This document shows, piece by piece, positions 55,193 to 64,000 of a stretch of DNA of 64,000 bases. Origin of the DNA: Thermoplasmatales archaeon (GTDB lineage Archaea > Thermoplasmatota > E2 > DHVEG-1); contig CP070724.1 in the NCBI GenBank assembly GCA_020350825.1, positions 1,459,822 through 1,523,821 on the forward strand, in the 5' to 3' direction. The notes under the pieces were generated by a model, which was not told the DNA's origin, searched no databases, and saw only the letters and a program-made list of their open reading frames with translations. The position numbers and the translations under genes were made by a program. The stretch's first letter is position 1, and the number at the start of each line of letters is the position of its first letter.

Positions 55193-55903
55193 GTGACAAG
55201 AGTATTTGACAGGAATATATTTATTATGCTAGCAGCGGTCATGGTTGGGGTGATTATTATTACATATTTTGTTGCAGATATTGTCAACAAATCAAAAATC
55301 GAAAATTTAACAACAGAACATATTTTTGAAATTCAAGACGTCAATAGTAGAAATGAAAATTTTACTGATAATTTTCTGCAAGGATCCATCATGATGGATT
55401 CTGCTCGAGAAGTCAGAGAAGTGGCGAATCTCAATTTCGATTTTGCATTGTTCTGGTTTAATAATGCATTAGTAAATGCCAGTGTATGGTTTAACAACAA
55501 ATGGGTGAATACGACAGAGAAATTAATTGAAAGATGTATTGAAAACTGTAGCAATGCAATGATTAAATATTTAACATCTCATAACAAATTTGGTGAATCA
55601 AAACCGTATTTCGTTGATGCTAAAAGCTTTACTGAAAGCAGGAGGTATATCGAGGTATTAGGCTATTACGTTAACTTTTCACAATTGGGACAGACTATCT
55701 CCATACTTAGGTATAATGCAAGTAAATTCATAAAGCAAGCTGCTGAGAACTTATCGTTAGGGGCACTGGAAAACGTGACACTCGCTATGGAAAATTTCAG
55801 TATGATGGAAGGATTGTATCAGACTGCTCTTGGAGGATATATAGAAATGAAGGAACGTATTGATGATTATACGTTCTTTGATGAAATAAGAGAAGAGCAT
55901 TAA
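55193..55903 (+). CDS. Single-pass membrane protein, last gene of pilus operon
   Basis: Function unknown. One hydrophobic N-terminal helix (about residues 10-30, FIMLAAVMVGVIIITYFV) is followed by a mostly helical domain rich in Asn-linked-type NxS/T sites (for example NLTT, NVTL, NFSM), so it probably faces outward. GGTAGGTG lies before GTG 55193. Close to the preceding gene (16 nt), so likely in the same operon as the lectin pilin. Confidence 0.7.
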   Translation: MTRVFDRNIFIMLAAVMVGVIIITYFVADIVNKSKIENLTTEHIFEIQDVNSRNENFTDNFLQGSIMMDSAREVREVANLNFDFALFWFNNALVNASVWFNNKWVNTTEKLIERCIENCSNAMIKYLTSHNKFGESKPYFVDAKSFTESRRYIEVLGYYVNFSQLGQTISILRYNASKFIKQAAENLSLGALENVTLAMENFSMMEGLYQTALGGYIEMKERIDDYTFFDEIREEH

Positions 55904-56036
55904 ATATCTGGATATTCAACTTTCATCTTTTATTTTTCAATTAAGGATTATGCAATTTTTCAAAGTTCTTTTGGTATTCTCTCCAAAAAATTAAAGAAAT
56001 AGAATTGTTTACCCCCTCTTACAAAAATTTTCATAT

Positions 56037-56109
56037 GCCCTGGTAGTGTAGTGGTCTATCATGCGAGCCTGTCGAGCTCGCGACCCGGATTCAAATTCCG
56101 GCCGGGGCG
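56037..56109 (+). tRNA. tRNA-Asp (GTC)
   Basis: A 73-nt tRNA. Acceptor GCCCTGG pairs with CCGGGGC including one G-U, discriminator G73. Anticodon stem CGAGC/GCTCG encloses CTGTCGA, anticodon GTC. T arm GATTCAAAT. A T-rich run follows directly (CTTTTACTTT), a likely terminator. Confidence 0.97.
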
Positions 56110-56340
56110 CTTTTACTTTATATACAAAATCTTGTCACATTTTTTGGAAAAGATGCATTATTTGATAATTATTATTTTTCGATTTGAAATTCTCCCGTAA
56201 AACATACACGTTATAAGTTGAATACTCACACGTTTTTTCTAAAAACCAGAGATATTCAATCAATATCCTGAAATACCTTTTTAAAAAAGGTTTATTAAGA
56301 AATTGGGGATATGAATTAGTAAATTTGGGAGGTATAAGAT

Positions 56341-56483
56341 ATGGCTGAAGAAAAAAAGGGAAAGTTGAAAAAGGTGCTGAAAAAACCGAGGAAGTCGTTG
56401 GTAAAGGTGTAAAAATTGGTTGGGGCGCAGTTAAAGGAATTGGGAAAGGCCTAAAGAAAGGAGTCGCTAAGAAAAAGAAGTAA
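56341..56483 (+). CDS. Small basic Gly/Lys-rich protein needing a -1 frameshift
   Basis: ATG 56341 follows a strong SD (GGGAGGT). The zero frame gives only MAEEKKGKLKKVLKK and stops at TAA after 23 codons. A -1 shift at 56352-56358 (A AAA AAG in frame, the dnaX-type slippery heptamer) leads into KVEKGAEKTEEVVGKG, VKIGWGAVKGIGKGLKK, and ends in KKKK at TAA 56481-56483, giving 47 residues in all. The shifted product has an amphipathic Gly-repeat character and looks real. One missing A (7 instead of 8) from a sequencing error would have the same effect. Function unknown. Confidence 0.55.
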
Positions 56484-56541
56484 AAAAAGTAAATAATCTC
56501 TATTTGATTTCGTGGTTCAATTCTTGGGGGAGTTAATTATA

Positions 56542-57369
<828 letters not shown>

Positions 57370-57411
57370 AATAAAGTTAAACATAATTTTGTTAAGACTG
57401 AGGGAAAACAA

Positions 57412-57813
57412 ATGCCATCAAAAAATAGACAAGCTATGAGCCTTGCCATTGTGGCGGGGATATTATTATTAATAGCGGGTGTAAGTGGTTTAGCAACATG
57501 GGAAACAATCAAGGATTTTGTTACTACACATGTTATAGATAATACTATAGTCCAGATTGTCTTTGCAATTCTGATTTTCATTGCATCGCTGGGCGGTATT
57601 GCTGTTATTATTGGCGGTTTATTGATAGGCAAAAACAAGGTTAGAACTGGTAAATTTGTCATTGCTCTTGGAGCTGGAATAGGGCTTATTGGATTGATAG
57701 TTTCGCTGGTGATTGCCCTTGTTGAAGGGAGTTTCACCCTTAGTAGTTTCCTTTCAATAGGGGCAATAGGGGTGATTCTTTCGATAATTGCAAGGGCTGT
57801 AGCCGTGAAATAA
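57412..57813 (+). CDS. Membrane protein with three hydrophobic segments, 133 aa
   Basis: Unknown function. Hydrophobic stretches at about residues 10-30, 45-70 and 80-130 (the last with repeated GLIGLIVSLVIALVEG) are Gly- and Ile-rich. It follows mscS by 42 nt and may be co-transcribed. SD GAGGG lies before ATG 57412. No family recognised. Confidence 0.6.
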   Translation: MPSKNRQAMSLAIVAGILLLIAGVSGLATWETIKDFVTTHVIDNTIVQIVFAILIFIASLGGIAVIIGGLLIGKNKVRTGKFVIALGAGIGLIGLIVSLVIALVEGSFTLSSFLSIGAIGVILSIIARAVAVK

Positions 57814-57996
57814 TAAACACCCCTTTAAAACGAGATTATAACAGTAAAAACTTTACATTAGCATTTTGACTTATCAAATTAATAACATATCCCTCGAAAA
57901 TAAAACTGGCAACATTAGGGAATCCGGGTGTCTACGAGTATATGAAATTATTTAAAGAAATTTCTAATATAGAAAGTTAATTGAGGAGAGAGAAAA

Positions 57997-58605
57997 ATGG
58001 CTTTGGAAAATTTTTCTGAATGGATGTCACAAATTTCGGTTGACCGGATTTTGAGTGGTGATCTATCAGCATTTGTATCCCTTTTTTATTTGATAATAGC
58101 AATTGCTATTTACTCAATTGTTATATGGCATTTTTACCGTTTTATTGCACGAAGAAACTGCTTTAAAATAAGTATGAAAAAATACCCAAAAGTAATAGGA
58201 TTCTTAAAATATTTCTTTATTTTTCCTTTTGTTGCCTATTTTTTCTTTATGGGGTTTTCCTTATTAATGCTCTTCTTGACAAGAGGTTATGAAATTGAAG
58301 CGGTTCTTTCTACCTCATTTGCAATAATTGTTGCAATTAGAATATGTGCATATTACAGTGAAGATCTTTCAAAAGATGTGGCTAAGATGCTCCCATTTGC
58401 ATTATTAGGTATATTTCTTGTAGATCCATCATATTACAGATTTGAAGATATTATGGATAGAGTATATTCCCTACCTGAATTTTTTACATTAGCCATTCAA
58501 TTTATCCTGATGATCATCCTAGTCGAATGGATTTTAAGAATATTGCTCACAATTCGTTATGTTATTATTTCAAAAAAGTCGAAATCGTCTGCTGAAGAAC
58601 CCTAG
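57997..58605 (+). CDS. Multi-spanning membrane protein, 202 aa
   Basis: Unknown function. Five hydrophobic stretches (about residues 28-50, 68-92, 95-120, 125-150 and 168-190) and a short cytoplasmic-like tail with SKKSKSSAEEP. TTGAGGAGAGAG precedes ATG 57997, a strong ribosome binding site. Separate from the previous gene by 183 nt, so probably its own promoter. Confidence 0.65.
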   Translation: MALENFSEWMSQISVDRILSGDLSAFVSLFYLIIAIAIYSIVIWHFYRFIARRNCFKISMKKYPKVIGFLKYFFIFPFVAYFFFMGFSLLMLFLTRGYEIEAVLSTSFAIIVAIRICAYYSEDLSKDVAKMLPFALLGIFLVDPSYYRFEDIMDRVYSLPEFFTLAIQFILMIILVEWILRILLTIRYVIISKKSKSSAEEP

Positions 58606-58750
58606 GTCGTTTCTCCTTTTTAGATACATAATAGATAGAAACAGGCCTCTAACGCATTTTCTTTCTTTTTTTATTTTATACCAAACATTTAAATTTGAAA
58701 AATAACGATTAATGTATGTAAAATATAAAAAATTATTTGAGTACTTTTAA

Positions 58751-61700
58751 CTATGTTGGGGTACCCGCAGACAATGTATTATACCAGTTACCATTCCATG
58801 CTATTAATATAGTATTCAATGTTCCGGGTTCAATAAGTCCGCTGTAGCCAAGTACCCATTGTCCTGGTGGGTTTGAAAAGTCCCAATAAATCATATAATC
58901 ATCTGCTTTCATACTTGTTGAACCGATTATCACTCCCCATTTTGGTAAATAGGATACTGTATCTTTTTTGATGGTGAAAGTAGCATCAATTTCCTCCCAA
59001 TCTGTATCAATGAATACATTACCATTCAGGTCAAAATCGACGTCCCAGCTAAATTTCACATAATGAGGAAATGTTGGATGTTTCCAATCAAAGTTTGTGA
59101 CGATGTCAACTCCTAAAAATGAGGCAGAGATATCTAGGATATCTAGATTAAATGCACTATCTATATCAAACTCTATATATCCTACCCCATCTAGGTTGAG
59201 ATCCCATTGTACTTCAAGATCCTTCCATTGATCGTTTACAAGTTTTGAGTAGATGAGATGACTTATAATGTATAGTTCTCCATTTATTTCAATTCCATCT
59301 CCGACTTTATAAATGTAGAAATCGTTTGCTTTTAATCCTCCTAAGGCTATTTTTCTTCCAGTGTTTCCTGAGGTATCATATTTGATAGATGAAAATTCTA
59401 TCCAATCAACAAGATTGTGATTATCGGTGTCTAAATATAATCCTGTTATGCTGTCACCTGTCTCATACCATTTTAAGGTCATGGTTTTGGAGTAGTAATG
59501 TTCAAAGTTTGTTAGATCTACTTCTAGTTTCCTATCGACATCTTCATAGTAGCAGCTGGGTCCAAGGTCCTGTATGCCATTATTAACTGTTATTATTTTA
59601 TTGGTTGTATCCCAAGTGAATTTGAATTCTCCAGGTTTCAGTCCAAGTCCTTCTAGAGCTATTGTTTTTCCAGACTTAGTTGCTTTTATTAGGTCTATGT
59701 CAACTGTCATTCCATTGTTTATATAGAACATTTTTTGGTCCAACGTCCTTGACCAATTCATATATAGGTTTCCAGAAACCACATTAATGTTCCCTAGTTC
59801 TAGTTCAAGTCCGCTTGTTGGATAGCTTATTTTACACAAGGTTAAGTTGCCATCGACACCATTGTTTATTATATTAAGATGCCCATTTGTTGGATATTGT
59901 TCACGCTCCCAGTCAAATGTTATGGTTCCAGGTTCAAAATTGAAGGTTGCTAGATTTAATGTTAATCCATCATGTATTATCTTAAGGCTATGAGCTAAAC
60001 CTGTTTCACTAATGATAAACTCTATGAATCCTGATCCATCGATCCATTCAGCTTCCATACTGGCGCTTCCTTCAATGTTTCCATGGGTCTCCCAGTCACC
60101 GAAGTTATAGGTTGATATTTCAACATCCCAGTTGAGATCAAGTGTTGCATCGACAAATAAATTATCCTCATCCCATTCACCGTATATTGTTCCATCGTTT
60201 TCCAAGTGTGCATTTGAAATGGTGAAGTCAATGGATTGGGTGGTTCCACTTCCCACTGATAAATGAAGGTTATTTAAGTCTATATTGTCATCATTATCAA
60301 AGTTGAATTTAGGTTTAACACCACTGAAATCAAACCATATTGTCCCACCAGAGTCTACACTGAATAAGTCAATTTCAAAAAGTAAATCAAATTGATTGCT
60401 CTCTGGTCTATCATATCTGATATCGAACCCAACTAAATCGATATTGTTATTTGTTTCAACCTCGTAATATTTATCCGTTGGTTTAAGTAAAATGTTGAAA
60501 CTCCCTCCCGCACTTGCAGAGTTAATTTGGCCCGCCCAATAGCCAACTTCAGCTTCAAATAGTGAAACAGATATCTGTCCATTTCCTCCTAGCTCTAAAA
60601 CTTGTGTGTTATGGTCATAGATTAATTCAACCTGTCCCCCTGAGGAAATTGTTATTTCATCTACATTTACAAAATTTTCATTCCTTTGTAGCACAAAATT
60701 TGATAAACTAATTGATGAGGTTAAATCGACGTTAAAATTCAGGTTATCATTCCATAAAATATCAACGTCTCCACCTGAATTGAATGCTAAATCGGTGTTT
60801 AAAATCGTTTCAGTTACGATATTTTCAATATTAATCTTCACATCAAAGGCTATATCATTTGAAAGTTTTATATTGCCATTTTGCAGATCTTTAAAATTAA
60901 AAACAAATCCTTCATCTGGTCCACCTTGGAAGTTACCAGAGATATTTAATAATCCATTTTTCTGAGCTACTGAGAAAATAAAATCAATATTTTTCGTGCT
61001 TCGTTGTAATTCAAAGTACCCCTTAGAAAAATCAAATGACAACTTAATGTCAAATCCATCATGAGACATAGCATGGAAATTAATTGTTTGTTCATCCTGT
61101 GTTACATCTTTTAATTCAGCGTTTAGTGTAAGACCTTTGTTGTCACTATAAAATGTGATAGTTACTGGAGAATTGGATGTTATCTGCCAACTTAAAGATA
61201 TTTGGATTGGAAGATTAGTCATATAATAATTTGTATATGGATCATCTAGATCGTCACAAATACCAACTATAAGTTCGTCAGATGCATATTCCTTTGTAAG
61301 TAAAATGTATCCATCATCTAAACGAGGGAGCCATTCAAAATCAACACTTGTTGGTAGATGTTTAAGGTAGAAATAATGTGAATTCTGGCCACCTTGGTTG
61401 TCTTCGTTTTCTGTGAATAATACAATGTTTTCAGGTGGATTATCAATGTTAAATGTTATATGTCTTGCATTGTTTGGTAATTTACCTATGTCCATGTGGA
61501 AATCTAAACTCTGTAATGGATTGATTAACAAGCCAATTATTGCACTGCCATATTGATTTTCTTTGGTGATTGAAAGAGTAAGCGCTGAATCGTCTGAACC
61601 TTGGAGGTTAACATCTCGAATTGATGGAGTTCTTCTATGCATTAATGTTATAGCTGTGAATGATTCGAAGGTAGCTGCAAATTTTGTTTTAGTGGTGCCT

Positions 61701-63307
61701 ATTGTGTTTGAAAAAGATATAAAAAGAGAGAAATGGTCAGCATCTGAAGATTCTACTCGTATTCCATTTTCAGTGATCAGATCCCCTTCTCCCTTCCCCT
61801 TTTTGTTAGGCTGAGTTGGCGCTTGTTGGATTTTTTCTGTTATTGCCAATGCAATTTCCTTACTATCAGTTTTCATAAGAGTTGAATCCTTGATAAAGCC
61901 CTGTATAAGTGGTTGCTGTTCTTTTTCTACAAAAGACCGTGCAGTAGTTTGCAAACCAGTACTTGTTGTAACTTGGGATACTGGATTGACTTTAATGTTT
62001 TGATTTACTGACAGTACAGCATTACCACCATTCAGGATTCTGAGTAGGATATATGGTCTAAATATATGAGTTGCGCTAAAATGGCTTGGTTTTTCTTCAC
62101 CAACTGCTGATTGATATCCTATTCTCACAACAGGTTCTTGTAAATCAAGAAAACCTTCCATTATCTGAAGGGAGAATTGTAAACATATAGTGAAATCATC
62201 AGCTATTGTGATATCTTCGGATATCTTTTCAATATCTGTAAGTGTTGTTTCAAATGCAAACCATGGGAAACCATTGAATTGGGATTGACTTATGACGGGT
62301 TTGAAAAAATTAAAATTGTTTACTATTAGATCACCGTCCCCATCATGGTTCACATCAATGGTTAAGGGTAACATGAGGCTGTTTGAAAGTGGTATAGTCT
62401 GCTCATAACCATTATAATTTGTATAAATTTTTACAAATAATAAGGGATAGAGAATAAATGAACCTAATCTATTAAAAAGTATATCTAGAATGGTTGTCAG
62501 TTCAGCATCTGAATTAATAAAGAAATCTTCTATATTGGAATAAGAAACGCCGATATCTGCATGTAGGACATCCTGACGTTTGCATCCGTTGTTATCCCTT
62601 GTCTCTAATGTAACAAGATACACCTTTTCCTCAGAGTAACTGTGTGTTACTCGCTTGCCGTAATCTATTGTTCCATCCCCAAAATGCCACACCCATTCAG
62701 TAATATCTGCATCTGCATTATTGCTAATGGATTGAGAACCATCAAAAAGAATTGGCTCATCTTTCTCTGCATGATAGAAGCAACCTCCATATGGCCGAAG
62801 ATGGTTGCCCTCTTGATTAATATAGACAGGGGCAATATCTTGGTAGATCTCTCTATTATTTTTTGTTATGGTTAGAGTAGTATAATATACACCAGGTGTG
62901 GAGTAATTGTGGATTGGATTTTGACCGTAACCAATTATTCCATCGCCAAAATCCCACTCATAATTAACAATTCCAATGAGGCCAACGTAACTATTTGAAC
63001 CATCAAATTGTATAGATACATCTGTTTCTCCAGAATATGGTCCACCTGCATCAGCATGAGAGATTTGTGCAATAGGTTCTCCCAATTCTTTCTCCTTTGC
63101 CGATATTTTTTCTGTTAGGACTGGTAGATCTTTTTCTTCTGAATTAGATCGATCTGCACTAGAAGAAAAAGGGGATATAAATGGATCTTCAACATTTTCC
63201 CCTCTTTGTACTGTTTCTCCTAAAGGAAAACCCGCGATACCTATATTTACTAGTATCAATAAACAGCCCACTACAACACCAAAAGCTAATTTTTTATTTT
63301 TATTCAT
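58751..63307 (-). CDS. Giant secreted PKD-domain surface protein, 1518 aa
   Basis: Probably a cell-surface or S-layer-associated protein. Residues 1-26 are a signal peptide. PKD domains are at about 85-165 (YEWDFGDGI, HNYSTPGVYYTT) and 172-253 (WVWHFGDGTIDYG). From about 330 to the end there is a long series of beta-rich, Asp/Asn-rich repeats of about 50-60 residues with recurring G-x-I-x-F-x-W patterns, suggesting a beta-helical or sandwich stack. There is no C-terminal transmembrane helix or recognised anchor. Single-gene unit, followed by the rRNA genes. Homologues are not identified; the repeats are inferred by eye. Confidence 0.75.
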   Translation of the reverse strand: MNKNKKLAFGVVVGCLLILVNIGIAGFPLGETVQRGENVEDPFISPFSSSADRSNSEEKDLPVLTEKISAKEKELGEPIAQISHADAGGPYSGETDVSIQFDGSNSYVGLIGIVNYEWDFGDGIIGYGQNPIHNYSTPGVYYTTLTITKNNREIYQDIAPVYINQEGNHLRPYGGCFYHAEKDEPILFDGSQSISNNADADITEWVWHFGDGTIDYGKRVTHSYSEEKVYLVTLETRDNNGCKRQDVLHADIGVSYSNIEDFFINSDAELTTILDILFNRLGSFILYPLLFVKIYTNYNGYEQTIPLSNSLMLPLTIDVNHDGDGDLIVNNFNFFKPVISQSQFNGFPWFAFETTLTDIEKISEDITIADDFTICLQFSLQIMEGFLDLQEPVVRIGYQSAVGEEKPSHFSATHIFRPYILLRILNGGNAVLSVNQNIKVNPVSQVTTSTGLQTTARSFVEKEQQPLIQGFIKDSTLMKTDSKEIALAITEKIQQAPTQPNKKGKGEGDLITENGIRVESSDADHFSLFISFSNTIGTTKTKFAATFESFTAITLMHRRTPSIRDVNLQGSDDSALTLSITKENQYGSAIIGLLINPLQSLDFHMDIGKLPNNARHITFNIDNPPENIVLFTENEDNQGGQNSHYFYLKHLPTSVDFEWLPRLDDGYILLTKEYASDELIVGICDDLDDPYTNYYMTNLPIQISLSWQITSNSPVTITFYSDNKGLTLNAELKDVTQDEQTINFHAMSHDGFDIKLSFDFSKGYFELQRSTKNIDFIFSVAQKNGLLNISGNFQGGPDEGFVFNFKDLQNGNIKLSNDIAFDVKINIENIVTETILNTDLAFNSGGDVDILWNDNLNFNVDLTSSISLSNFVLQRNENFVNVDEITISSGGQVELIYDHNTQVLELGGNGQISVSLFEAEVGYWAGQINSASAGGSFNILLKPTDKYYEVETNNNIDLVGFDIRYDRPESNQFDLLFEIDLFSVDSGGTIWFDFSGVKPKFNFDNDDNIDLNNLHLSVGSGTTQSIDFTISNAHLENDGTIYGEWDEDNLFVDATLDLNWDVEISTYNFGDWETHGNIEGSASMEAEWIDGSGFIEFIISETGLAHSLKIIHDGLTLNLATFNFEPGTITFDWEREQYPTNGHLNIINNGVDGNLTLCKISYPTSGLELELGNINVVSGNLYMNWSRTLDQKMFYINNGMTVDIDLIKATKSGKTIALEGLGLKPGEFKFTWDTTNKIITVNNGIQDLGPSCYYEDVDRKLEVDLTNFEHYYSKTMTLKWYETGDSITGLYLDTDNHNLVDWIEFSSIKYDTSGNTGRKIALGGLKANDFYIYKVGDGIEINGELYIISHLIYSKLVNDQWKDLEVQWDLNLDGVGYIEFDIDSAFNLDILDISASFLGVDIVTNFDWKHPTFPHYVKFSWDVDFDLNGNVFIDTDWEEIDATFTIKKDTVSYLPKWGVIIGSTSMKADDYMIYWDFSNPPGQWVLGYSGLIEPGTLNTILIAWNGNWYNTLSAGTPT

Positions 63308-63454
63308 ATAATTTTATCCCCCTTTACTTTTTACAACAATTAATTTATAATTATTATACTTATAAAGTTTTTCTTCGTTAAATTATAATAAATAATTTTA
63401 TAAAATATATCTCATCCCATTTACTAATTTTTTTACATTCTGAAAACGCTTATA

Positions 63455-63480
63455 CAATAAAAAATTCGACAAAAATTTTC
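63455..63480 (-). terminator. T-rich tracts downstream of 5S rRNA
   Basis: On the minus strand, reading after the 5S 3' end, GAAAATTTTTGTCGAATTTTTTATTG contains T5 and T6 runs. Such T-runs are archaeal termination signals, so transcription of the rRNA genes probably ends here. Confidence 0.5.
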
Positions 63481-63496
63481 AAATGAAAATGTAAAT

Positions 63497-63729
63497 GTGG
63501 CTTGACAGCGTACCGAGAGCCCCTGACTTTCAAGCAGTGGAGCTTACCCAAGAAGACTCCCGAAGGAATCAACCCGAGCTCTCCACCTAGGTCAGAGGTT
63601 CAAGCCCTCAAAGAGGGTAATCCTCCCATGGGCTCTCGCACCATAGTACTGAAAATTACGCAGGCAAGCTTAACTTCCGGGTTCGGAATGAGACCGGGTG
63701 TTTCCCTGCCGCTTTGACCGTCAAACCAC
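63497..63729 (-). rRNA. 5S ribosomal RNA with large insertion in helix V
   Basis: The ends pair over 12 bp (GUGGUUUGACGG with CUGUCAAGCCAC), fixing the limits at about 63729 and 63497. The core motifs of archaeal 5S are present: GGCAGGG/CUUGCCUG helix II, CACCCGGUCUCAUUCCGAACCCGG helix III and loop, CAGUACU and the UGCGAGAGCCCAU hairpin of helix IV. The gene is about 233 nt, not the usual 120-125. The excess is a 107-nt insertion at 63510-63616, in the 3' strand of helix V; without it GCGUAAUUUU pairs with GGAUUACGC. Immediately after 23S on the same strand. Confidence 0.9.
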
Positions 63730-63749
63730 AGTTACCCTAAATTCATGAT

Positions 63750-64000
63750 GATACGCAACCTGTTTAACGATTGAGCCAGAAAATGAACTTTTAGTAGTTA
63801 CGGGCTGAACATGTCGCCGAAGCTTCATGCTTACACCCTAACCCTATCAAACGAATCTTCTATTCGAGTTCTATGATGCATCGTCTCAGGGTGGGCTTCA
63901 TGCTTAGATGCTTTCAGCATTTATCCCTTACAGCGTGGCTGCCCAGCATTGCCCTGTCGGACAACTGGTAAAGTAGAGGCTGCAGACCCTTGTTCCTCTC
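63750..64000 (-). rRNA. 23S ribosomal RNA, 3' end only (runs off the window)
   Basis: The reverse strand carries the conserved 3' part of 23S rRNA, including ACAGGGCAATGCTGGGCAGCC, GCTGAAAGCATCTAAGCA and GGAAGCCCACC-type segments near the end of domain VI. The 3' end is placed roughly near 63750-63770. The rest of the gene lies beyond the right edge. Only about 20-40 nt separate it from the 5S gene, so they are cotranscribed. Confidence 0.85.

Noticed and set aside
63502..63717. Open frame of 71 codons across the 5S rRNA gene
   Set aside because: It lies antisense to a clear 5S gene and has no ribosome binding site; an artefact of stable RNA sequence.

Overview
The window is a stretch of an AT-rich archaeal chromosome. 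Archaeal marker genes are everywhere: eukaryote-type ProS, ribosomal proteins L40e and L15, SecY, archaeal adenylate kinase AdkA, an EMC3/TMCO1-type insertase, Cmk, the pseudouridine synthase Cbf5, XPD helicase, Tsr3, Taw2, Trm112, CDP-archaeol synthase, and class III (type IV-like) prepilins with their peptidase. TATA-like boxes and GGAGGTG-type ribosome binding sites are common. Base composition and gene content suggest a euryarchaeal lineage, perhaps an uncultured Thermoplasmatota member. The lineage call is inference; no complete 16S gene is present. No methanogenesis genes, CRISPR arrays, transposases or prophage genes were seen.

Layout. 1-4.3 kb: a site-2 protease cut by the left edge, then a minus-strand translation operon (L40e, ProS, small membrane protein, TrmJ). 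4.3-9.5 kb: an island of small membrane proteins, several ending in or starting with zinc ribbons, including one broken paralogue. 9.6-16.9 kb: sugar kinase, glycosyltransferase, cupin, flavin-binding protein, a HExxH membrane protein with no normal start codon, a transglutaminase-like lipoprotein and a DUF362 ferredoxin. 17-23 kb: secreted and surface proteins, a double Lrp/AsnC regulator, small zinc proteins and tRNA-Ser. 23.4-28.4 kb: the L15-secY-adkA-EMC3-cmk-cbf5 operon on the minus strand. 28.5-42.4 kb: housekeeping RNA, lipid and protein-quality genes (METTL5-like, M28 peptidase, tRNA-Ala, CarS, ACD alpha subunit, Tsr3, Taw2, XPD, Trm112, YhaM-like and RNase J-like nucleases, Hsp20, DnaJ). 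42.4-55.9 kb: a complete-looking type IV pilus/secretion locus. 56-58.6 kb: tRNA-Asp, a frameshifted small gene, MscS and small membrane proteins. 58.7-63.3 kb: a 1518-residue secreted PKD protein. 63.5-64 kb: 5S rRNA and the 3' end of 23S rRNA, minus strand.

Most notable. The 5S rRNA gene is about 233 nt long because of a structured insertion of about 107 nt in the 3' strand of helix V. This resembles the well-known 108-nt insertion in Halococcus morrhuae 5S rRNA. The pilus locus combines a prepilin peptidase, three pilin-like genes, a repeat-bearing secretion ATPase, two TadC-type membrane proteins, a long coiled-coil protein and a 779-residue pilin carrying a lectin-like domain; it looks like an adhesive surface appendage. 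Two genes (a TadC-type protein and a HExxH membrane protein) have no ATG, GTG or TTG in the right place, but each has an AUA codon 6-7 nt after a Shine-Dalgarno-like sequence. A 47-residue small protein is readable only by a -1 shift at a dnaX-type A AAA AAG heptamer. These last three cases could also be sequence errors, and the checks are stated with each finding.
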